Both the position numbers and the translations under genes were made by a program. Below the pieces are notes generated by a model. It made no database searches and was not told where the DNA came from. It worked only from the letters and a program-made list of their open reading frames with translations. Of a stretch of DNA of 64,000 bases, positions 1 through 10,800 are shown piece after piece (the stretch's first letter is position 1; every line of letters starts with the position of its first letter). Source of the stretch: Antedon mediterranea (taxonomy: Eukaryota; Echinodermata; Crinoidea; Comatulida; Antedonidae); contig NC_092674.1 of NCBI RefSeq assembly GCF_964355755.1, forward strand, positions 6,081,001 to 6,145,000, given 5' to 3'.

Positions 1-54
1 AGCATCCTAATGAGATGGACAAGTTAATTAAAAATATTGATAATAAATATATTG

Positions 55-357
55 CCGCAGTGTGTCGGACGTTGGGACTACTGATCGTGAGACCGAGTTT
101 CGAATCCAACCCTCGCCGCATTGCTTGTATCTGGCAAGATACTTTACTTATGTTTGCCTCTCTCCACCAAGGTGTATAAATGGGTACCCGGTTAGATCAA
201 GACACAACTTTGCGCTGATTACTAGCTGCATTGTGGAAGCATGTTTCCATACGTGTTTGATCCCCCCAAAAAAAATGACTTGGGTAATAATGTTCAGTGC
301 ATTGAGAGCTTGCTTATATGCGCTATATAAGAATGAACTAATTATTATTATTATATA
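55..357 (+). mobile_element. tRNA-derived SINE
   Basis: B-box-like GAGTTTCGAATCCAACC near 94-113, a body with CTCTCCACCAAGGTGTATAA and TGGGTACC, and a tail GCGCTATATAAGAATGAAC followed by (ATT)n. This head-body-tail order is that of invertebrate tRNA-SINEs. Confidence 0.65.
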
Positions 358-505
358 ATTAGTACTTAAGGGAACATGTCAGAATTTAGTTACTACGCTA
401 AACTACATTGTTTACTACATACCAAATGATTTTTAGTTTTTGTGTCAATGTAGCTGTCACTGCAATAAACATAAAAAGCTAAATATTTTATTTATTATAT
501 ACAGG

Positions 506-753
506 TTAAAGATGTCCCCCAAAAACATGAAAAATGAAGATTAATAAAATCATACTTTGAATAGGTTGTTTTCTAGTTTGCCAATTTGACTATTTTTTTA
601 TTTCATTTACAGATTTTTCAAGTAAATAAAGATATTTTTTTTTTCGATCTAATTTTTGGTCAAAGTGGATAACTATGATGTGACATTAAAATGGCACATT
701 CAACAAAAACAATTTTAAATAATTATTTTTTCCGGGGGGCAATACATCTTTTA
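506..753 (+). mobile_element. Family B MITE copy
   Basis: TTAAAGATGTCCCCCAAAAA at the left, GGGGGGCAATACATCTTTTA at the right; inner words AACATGAAAAATGAAGATTA and TGACATTAAAATGGCACATT are shared with other copies. Confidence 0.75.
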
Positions 754-1762
754 ATAGTAAGCAAAATGTTTTACTTCAGGGACTGCAGTAAAACTGTTTT
801 GACATTTTCCCTAAGCATATCCTAATAAATGAACACAATTAAAATTGCATTATACTGTACAGGTGTTTTTTTTTTAAAAGGAACATTTCCTCAACCAATT
901 AAAATACAGTAGTATTACGTTAAAACTGATCAATAAAGTATAAATTAAAGGTGTCTTATATTACTCTAGATACCATTTATTTACGGTATCAACAATTCCA
1001 TTCAACAATGGTTGCTAAGTAAACAATCTAAGTTATATAATCAAGTACATGTTCCATGTAATATGAATTGTATTGACTATCTGACTATAAATGCACAATA
1101 TATCAATGGTTTACCAACATCCTACACGCAATATATAGATGGTGAAAAAGACTAGAAAATGTGTATGTATATATTACGCTGTGTAATCAGGAAAAATAAG
1201 ATTTATGAAAACAGATTTTGGATAGGCCCTATTTTGCAGTTTTAATGAAGTTATTCACTTCCATAGAAAAAACGCACAAAAATAATGATTTCACTTATCA
1301 AAAGACAAAATAAACAGTTAAATTCAACCAAAAAGTTGTTAACAGAAGTAACTAATAATGAATGATTGTAACAGAATTGAAATCTTTGTAAATTGTATAA
1401 AGTTTCAATGCAATACAGAGTTACTGCTAGTTGTTTGTACCAGTTGTGCATGAATATATTTTGGTTGAATAAATAAAAGTGTGGCAAAGAGTGAAATTAG
1501 ACAAACCCACAAAAAACATATGCAGATATTAAAATTATATAATTAATAAAAAATGATTGTGGCATACTATAAAATGAAATACTGTATAAATGCATTTTAA
1601 TTTGTTTGGAATAAACGAATAAGAATACTTATGATAAAATGATTCCATAAAAAGTGAACTTAATGCAAAGTTGAATAATGGGAGAGATGTGAAGAATTGC
1701 TTTATTGAAAGATATTTATAAAATAATTTTTCATTAAAGGTCAAACCTTTTTGTTTTTGTAG

Positions 1763-1809
1763 GTGACCTTCATGGGAAAATTGAAGACTTATTTTTAATC
1801 TTTTATAAG
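1763..1809 (+). CDS. PPEF: PPEF exon a (GDLHG metal-binding motif)
   Basis: A 47-nt exon between a T-rich acceptor ending TTTTGTAG and the donor AAG/GTAAGG. Read in phase 1 it gives [16 protein letters not shown]. The Asp and His of GDxHG are the first metal ligands of PPP phosphatases. It is too short to show as an open reading frame; phase continuity with the exon at 2208 supports it. Confidence 0.9.
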
Positions 1810-4800
1810 GTAAGGTAATTGAAATTTTCTTTGGTTTTCTCTCAGTTATACTTTTTGTATTTTGTGTAAGTGTTGTCAAATGACTCATTTTTATATACTG
1901 ACATGTCTTTTAGATGCAATGGCGTCAATCGGTTTTGAATGCTAGTGGGGTGGGGTAAGGACGCAAAAAACAAAAGACAGGGTGTCTAACTTTACTGTTG
2001 CAGCTTTATACACATTTTATGTGTTCACTCTATAAAATTTAGGGTGGTGGGGAAATCCCCCAAGATATCTACGTGCCAATGCATGTAGATGTAGTATTTA
2101 ATGTAGGCCTATTAAATATTCAGTATAGTAATTTTATTTATTCTTGACAAGCATTCATATGTACCTTTGTTTTAAGTTTCTGCTTTATATATAATATTTT
2201 TATTTAGAACGGCATCCCATCTGCTGACAATCCTTACATCTTTAATGGTGATTTTGTAGATCGAGGGGAAAACTCCATCGAAATTGCCATGTTGTTGTTT
2301 GGCTTTCAAATAGTTTATCCTAATGAGGTTTACATCAACAGGGGAAATCATGAAGACCATATTATGAATCTCAGGTAAGGCAATTTTTAATATATTTTTT
2401 CTTTTCTCAAATTTCATATGCATCCAACAGTGAGTAACTCGCCAATTACAGGATGGATAAACTATTTAATAAATTATCTTGCTTATAAAATAAGTCTCAT
2501 TTGAGGCTTAGGGAGTAGAGTTGAAAGATTCGTGACTGACACCCTGCACAAGGTCAGGATTGAACCCTGGACCTAGGTCAGGATTGAACCCTGGCACTAG
2601 GTCAGGATTGAACCCTGGCACTAGATCAGGATTGAACCCTGGCACTAGATCAGGATTGAACCCGAGACCTTGAGATTGAAAGGCAAGCATGTTAACCACC
2701 AAGCTACAGCTCGACTCCGTTATTACTGTAGTTAAATCATAGTGGACTGGATTCTTTCACAAAGCATATAATCCTTCAAAAACGTAGCTTCCAAAATTCA
2801 ATAATCATATCACACTGACAGCTTGCCTTTACAGTTTATAGTCCAATGTGTCATTTTGCGCACTTTCAATGATAATAAGTTAGCTATTGAAATTCATTAT
2901 CTATTTGTTTTATGTCTATATTTAATTTTAGATATGGTTTGATTCGTGAGTTACAAGTCAAATACAAGGTCAGTAAAACAAACAGTTTAATAAAAAGTAT
3001 GATTCAGGAAATTCGTATTAATTCATAACAAATACATTAAAAATCCTATTTCTTTGGGACCTAATAAACTGTCCCCTTAATGGGGGTATCCCCTGAATCC
3101 GGGTTGGCCATAGTGTTAAAAAATATACAGTACTGCCTCAAGCATCCTTGCCACAGTTTTTTAATTAATTTTTGAAATATTTTTTTTCCTCCATGAGTTT
3201 AGGTTGATGTTCAAATATTTTAATAATAAATTATTATTATTTATTTAAAAAAATTTTTGAGATAAACTTTGTAATGTTTAAAAAAAAAAATTAATTACAA
3301 AAATATTGATTTTCAGAGTTATACTCAGGTTATTCTAAAAGAGTTAGCTCATGTGTTTGGTTGGTTGCCAATAGTTACGTTGATCGACAAGAAGATTTTA
3401 GTATGCCATGGAGGCGTGTCTGACATGACAGATTTGGAATATCTTAGTACAATTGAACGACAGAAGGTATTAGATAAAAGAGAAATAAATAAAACAATAT
3501 AAAATTATGACCTAAAGCCTTGTCTACACTATCAAATTTATGTGATGTCCCCATATATGGACATGATAATGTCATATCACTACCATATTTGGCCATGTCA
3601 ATGCCATATATGGGCACATCACATTTTTTGTCACGTAAAGTTTGATAGTGTAGACAGAGCTTTATAGTTATATGATTAAGTTCAATGATGTGATTGTATC
3701 TATATATAAATTTACGTAAGGGCAAAATTCGGTAAATCGCGCCTTACTTCTATAATTTTTACTCGATGGTATATAAAGTTGGTTCGTACTTTCGGTACTG
3801 ATTTTAACCACCTGATGTAACCCTGTTTACTAATTAAATTAAGTTAGATAATAAGTTATTGACGGTTAAAACAAATTTAGGTTCCAAGATTTGCCCCAAA
3901 TAGGGGTGTTTTCCGACCGTGGTATACACTGTATAATGGATGTCCGTCTTGAAAAATACCCGCCACAAAAATGCGAGGAGGCTTCGCATTTTCCTATCTC
4001 CTCCTACGATAATTGTTTTTAATAGCTGAAAACCGGTTGAACAGCTAGAGTACACCATCATAATGTTGAAGACAGGCCGATTTTCTTTAAAAAATACTAT
4101 TTTGATAGATTTAATATACGATTATACAAATCTATTGATTTGCGATGAATGGAACATCCCAATCTCTCAGTCTGCCAGAGTTTGGTTTAACACAAGTACT
4201 GTAGGTAAATTTATGAGCCCTTGGTTTAACACATACGGTAGGTAAATATATGGGCCCTTTGAGAATAAACTTGCGAGATTGTGGATAGGCTCTACTGTTA
4301 GATATATAAACACATTATTATATACAAATAAACTTTATACTGACAGTTCTTTCTCAACGTTTGTATTAATTAATAATTACCAAATATAAACGTCGTAGTG
4401 GTGTATCGTGACATGGTACTTTAATATTTCAATCGATTATGACAGTGACAGTTTTAACTAAACTAAATAAAGAATGTTCTCTAATATAATTAGGAATATC
4501 TTGCCATACACGGGGAAAATTAGTGTACAATGAATATTTAAAAGAAATAAATAAATAAATAAAATAAAAAAAGTATTAAATCGCAAATGTTTTACTGTAT
4601 TTAGAGGTATATTATTTATAGGCCTATAAAACATGAAAAAAATATTTCGTTACTGAGTGGATAAAGAATATATTTAAAATTGTTCCTCTTTGTACCTATC
4701 CGCTTTCCCATCCCTCAACCCTAATGTTACATACAAAACACAAATTGGGTTTCTTTAAATGAGTCCAAATCAAAAACTTGGACTCATTTTGTGATAAGTT

Positions 4801-7800
4801 TCTCCTTCGGAAGTAATTCCCAGGGTGCTAATTTTAGTTGACTACATAAATCATCGTGTCTATTTATTTGTTTCTGTAAACGACAATGTATAGGCCTATA
4901 GTCCTGCGGTACGTACATTTGAAATCGCCAGTTTTGTTACGCTGAAATTACTGTGTATTCGAGAACCATCTGTGGGAACGACCTAGATGGTACGCGAGCG
5001 AAGCGAGCGTACCATCTAGTACAAATAATGAATGCTAAAGGCCAATTTGCACTAACGAGCATTAACAGTAAGCGGAAACTTAAAGACCCCTTCCCTGCAA
5101 TTTTGGACGTTTTTTGGAAAATTATACATATATATCACTTTAAAAACATTAAACCATGTCATTTCTTGTCTTAAATGTACGTTTTATGGTAAATTATGAT
5201 AAAAAGTGAGAAACAATGCACTACCTAAGTAGCTCGCGGCGATCGACCTCTCGTGGACGGTCTTAGGCCTAGCCTAGCTAGGCTTAGTTTTGTAGGCCTA
5301 GCTGGTAAACATCGGTAACGTACGAACATCGTACGCGAGCTATATACCTAGCCTGACGTTGTATAGTTGCTGCATTAATTGTCTTTCTATTTTTGCCAGA
5401 CTCCGTTGATACAAATTGGGGAAAACCCGGTATTTTCGCTGAAAAGTTAGGAGTCTTCCATTTGTTTTGGCCTCACGCGATCGATCGAAAAGTGGGCGAA
5501 TTACAGGTGAAAAACAAAAATATCAATCCGCGCGCAATGCATTTTGGGATTTATAGCGGGCCGCTATAATTATTAGAATCGACTTATTTTTCACATTTTT
5601 AACCGTTTAAAGACGAAAAAAGTTATCGCAATAGGACCATATAGTATTATTTTTACATTAAATGTAGTTTGTGATCTTAAATTAGATCTAAAAAACGTAG
5701 GGAATGGGGCTTTAACCACATAGCTTGTCCCACGTATAATTTATCTTGACCGGAAACCGCCCGTCCGTTCCACGTTTTGTGTAAATGGTCATAGGAAATA
5801 ACATAGATTCTATATTTTTATTACTGTTACGGCTTGTCTGTGTAAATTCGCCTTAAAAAATTGATAATTATACCATAAAGTGAAGCCAAGTTGAATATTA
5901 AACAAAAGAAATAGGAATTTAAATTTTCTGTCCATTCTACAAATTTGTTTTTAAAACACACTACTGTACTGAACTAAAGCCCTGTCTACACTACCAAATA
6001 ACAAAAAAAATGTGATGATGTGCCCATATATGGACATGATGATGTCATATCACTACCATATTTAAGCATATCACTACCATATTTAGGCACATCACACTTT
6101 TTTTTACCACAGAGTACATATGATTAGATTAAACATACCATGTCTCCCACTCCCTGATGCGAAGAGGCGTGCCCTTTCACTTAATGTTATCATTTAGCAA
6201 TATAATTTTTTGTTTTCAGTATCTTTCTGTTCTTAAACCACCCTTAAAGGATGGTTCCATGTCACTAGAGGGAATTAGGGAGGAAGATATAGGAGATAGA
6301 ATTGATTTGAAGGAATGGAGACAGGTTAGTATAAAAGAAGCTCTGTCAAACTTTATGTGACAAAAAATGTAATGTGCCCATATATGGCCGTGATGATGTC
6401 ATATCACTACCATATTTAAGCATGTCACTACCATACTTGGGTGTATCATACTTTTTTTGTCAAACTAGTTTGATTGTGTAGACACAGCTTAAGACAAATT
6501 TGAGTGCATTACAGTATATTACTAATAATTAATGTTTATGAGTTGAATGGAGAGGATATTTCATGAGTTGAGAGAATGGAATTATTCTCCCATTCAATGA
6601 ATACATTCAGTTGTATAACACACCTACTGTTCTAAAGTAATCATTTATTCAACACTTTTACCATTTAGTAGAACTAATACCGAACGACACATGATAGGAA
6701 ATTAACCAATGAAAGGCAAGGATACACTCATATATTATAACAATAGACACATTAGGTTTAACATATTCTACAATGTAATATTGTTTAGGTATTGTTATTT
6801 CTCAAAGTGAAATTAACATTTAATGCTTGTTATGAAAATCATGCCGTGGGCACAATAAAATGATGGTTTAGTATTAAAGCTACTTCCATTCATAAGTGTG
6901 CAATATGGAGGGAAATTAAGGTTTTAGATTACATTACATAAGTAATCTATAATAGGCGTAGTCACAGACTATCAGTAATCTTTAGGCTACATGTTATTAG
7001 CTCTGTCTACACTATCAAACTTTATGTGACAAAAAAATGTGATGTGCCCATATATGGACATCATGATAGCACTACCATATTTGAGCATATCACTACCATA
7101 TTTGGACACATTACATTTTTTTTGTCAAACTAATTTGATAATGTAGACAAAGCTTTATATGTAGATTTTAATAAAACATTAACTTGTTTTCCAATAAACT
7201 ATTGCTATAAATATATTGCAATTAATAATGAATTTACTCTGCATCTCCCATCAATTTCCTTTTATTCATTTATTTATTAAACATTAGGCGCATTAGGCCC
7301 ATTTTGTACCCCTTGTCTCAGGTAACCCTGACTCAAGATCTTTCTGGAATCTTTCATTGTCCATTTTGTACCCCTTGTATCAGGTAACCCTGACTCAAGA
7401 TCTTTCTGGAATCTTTCATTGTCCATTTTGTACCCCTTGTATCAGGTAACCCTGACTCAAGATCTTTCTGGAATCTTTTATTGTCCATTTTGTACCCCTT
7501 GTCTCAGGTAACCCTGACTTAAGATCTTTCTGAAATCTTTCATTGTCCATTTTTTACCCCTTGTCTCAGGTAACCCTGATTCAAGATCTTTCTGGAATCT
7601 TTCTTTGTCCATTTTGTACCCCTTGTCTCAGGTAACCCTGACTCAAGATCTTTCTGGAATCTTTCATTTTCCATTTTGTACCCCTTGTCTCAGGTAACCC
7701 TGACTCCGCCCTGACTTAAGATCTTTCTGGAATCTTTCATTGTCCATTTTGTACCCCTTGTCTCAGGTAACCCTGACTTAAGATCTTTCTGAAATCTTTC

Positions 7801-10800
7801 ATTGTCCATTTTGTACCCCTTGTATCAGGTAACCCTGACTCAAGATCTTTCTGGAATCTTTCATTGTCCATTTTGTACCCCTTGTCTCAAGTAACCCTGA
7901 CTCAAGATCTTTCTGGAATCTTTCATTGTCCATTTTGTACCCCTTGTATCAGGTAACCCTGACTCAAGATCTTTCTGGAATCTTTCATTGTCCATTTTGT
8001 ACCCCTTGTCTCAGGTAACCCTGACTCAAGATCTTTCTGGAATCTTTCATTGTCCATTTTGTACCCCTTGTCTCAGGTAACCCTGACTCAAGATCTTTCT
8101 GGAATCTTTCATTCTTCATTTTTTAATTTTAAAGTAAAATACTATGCTTTTCCCCCTTTTTTATTCCATTATTGTACACACACAAAAAAAAGCATATAAA
8201 TGTTATATTTAATTGAAACTACTATAGTAAAGGCCCATTTACACTAGGGTGATACCGATCGACGATAAAAAGATAAATATGCATTTTCCATACCTAAAAC
8301 AAAAGAATTTTAAAAAGTTTTCATCCTAGAACTATAGGATTATCATCTATGCTGCCTTTAATAAAAATAATATTTCCACATGTCCAATCAAATGACGTCA
8401 TGATTAGTAAGAGCAATAATATCGTTACAATACAACAATTTTATTGTTTTATTGATCATGACGTCATTTGATTGAATTTTCAAAAATATTATTTTTATCA
8501 AATACAGCATACATGATTATCCTATAGTTCTAGAACGAAAACTGTTCTAATTTCTTTCGTTTTATCCAAGAAAAATGCATGTTTATCTATTTATCGTCGA
8601 TCGTAATCGCCCTATTGTAAATGGGCCTTAATGAGATAAATACTCTGTGACTAAAGCTCTGTCTACACTATCAAACTAGTTTGACAAAAAAAGTGTGATG
8701 TACCCAAATATGGTAGTGATATGACATCATCAATATGTCCATATTTGGGCACATCACATTTTTTTGTCACATAAAGTTATAGACAGAGATTTAGAATATG
8801 CTATTTATGATAATTTGTTTTATTTGTCTAGGTTCTGGATGTGTTATGGAGTGATCCTAAGCCACAACCAGGCTGCACACCAAATAAGTTCAGAGGTGGA
8901 GGGTGCTATTTTGGACCAGATGTAACAAAAGCTATCTTAGAAAAACACAATTTGAAATTGTTAATTCGATCTCATGAATGTAAACAGAATGGATATGAGT
9001 ACTCACATGATGGGAAGGTAATGACTCTAAAACAGTAATATTCGCAGGGACGTGACCTCTGCAAAATATGCAATGCAATCTCTGTGTGGGTTGTCAAAAG
9101 CCTCTGTGAAAAAGTGTTCAGGTTAAAACCTTACTAACCGTACTGGTGGATACGGCCATGATATATAGCAGTATGTTTTCCACCATATCATTATTGAGTT
9201 TTGCAACATATCAGGTTGTGCACTTGAATCATTTAGAAATAACTGTTTAATGCTGTTCTAATCTATTGTTTTGTTTATAATAATAATTTTGCATATATTA
9301 TTATATTTTATGTTGTTTTATTTCTGTTTGTTTAAGGTGTATCATAGAGAGCCAATACAATAGTGCTTAGCACTCTTGGCAATCCACAGGGTGCTGCACC
9401 ATTGTCATGTATTTGCTCTTTATTGTTTTACACGAAAATTGAATACAAATTTTAAAAAATAATAAAATATCCCAGAGATTTAAAGTCTAAATTTTAGTAA
9501 ATGCAAAAGAAAGAACAATAGGTTAAATTCAGCACTTCATTTTACTTAATATTTATAGGCCATGCCCCCAATTTCTTGAATCTGTATTTAAATATTTTAA
9601 ACTTTGTACCCTTCCAATCATCCCTTTGTGTTTTGTTTCTTTTTATCAAACGACTAGGTTTTAACAGTGTTTTCTGCCTCTAATTACTATGAGATGGGTA
9701 GTAATAGAGGAGCCTACATCAAGTTTGGTCGTGACTTGAAGCCACATCCTGTACAGTACATGTATGTTGCCTCAACCAGTACAAGACCACTCACAGCTAG
9801 ACAAAAGTAAGCCCAGATACCATAGATACAATACAAATAGTGTGACCATTAGTAGCGTAATGTATATGGCAAAGGCACCTGGTTTAGCACTCTTAAGGGC
9901 CCTCCAACGTTTGGTAATTGCATTGGACTGCTCATGCTCTGTGGCCCTTAGGCTCTGGGCCCCTAGGTTTAGCACTCTTAAGGGCCCTCCAACATTTGGT
10001 AGTTACATTGGACTGTGCATGCTCTGTGGCCCTTAAGCTCTGGGCCCCTAGGTTTAGCACTCTTAAAGGCTCTCCAACGCTGGGTAATTGCATTGGATTG
10101 TGCATGCTCTGGGGCAGCTTGAGCTCTGGGCCCCTCGGTTTAGCTAGTGAGTCCTCAAAGCCATTATGCCACTGGTGACCATGACATAAGATCGCCCTCC
10201 CAGAACTCCAGTGGGTGGTCTAGACACTGTATGTAGAGCAGATATTTTAAAATAAAAAACAAAAGTTTAACTGTTCTTTATGAATTACTATTACAGCTTA
10301 AGTATTATTGAAGAATCAGCCTTACGCAATGTTCGTGAAAAAATAATAGCGAATAAAACTGTTCTACTCGAGGCATTCAAACAGTCTGATCCAAATGAAA
10401 CTGGTAAGTAATACTGTGGCAAGTCAATTGTTTGTATTTTATATTTAATTAAAGATGTATGGTCTCCCAAAAACATGAAAAATGAAGATTTAATTAAAAA
10501 AAAAGATGTTGAATAGACCATTTTGCAGTTTTAATAAAGTTTATAATCACTTCCATAGAAAAAAAAAACTACAATAATAATGTTTTCATTTGTAAAAAAG
10601 AAATAAACAGTTAAATTCAACCCATTGACATCTAGTCAATTTGGCTATTTGTAGCTTTAAATTACAGCATATTCTACAAAAACAGTAAAAAAAAAAATTT
10701 TGTTTAGGGGGACAATATATCTTTAAATTTCATTCATATATTATACACTGTATACGTATGTTTGTTTAAATGCATTTAAATGAGTGGACAATAAACAAAA

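Noticed and set aside
7299-8120. CRISPR array
   Set aside because: Head-to-tail 62-bp repeats without unique spacers in an intron of an animal gene; an ordinary minisatellite.
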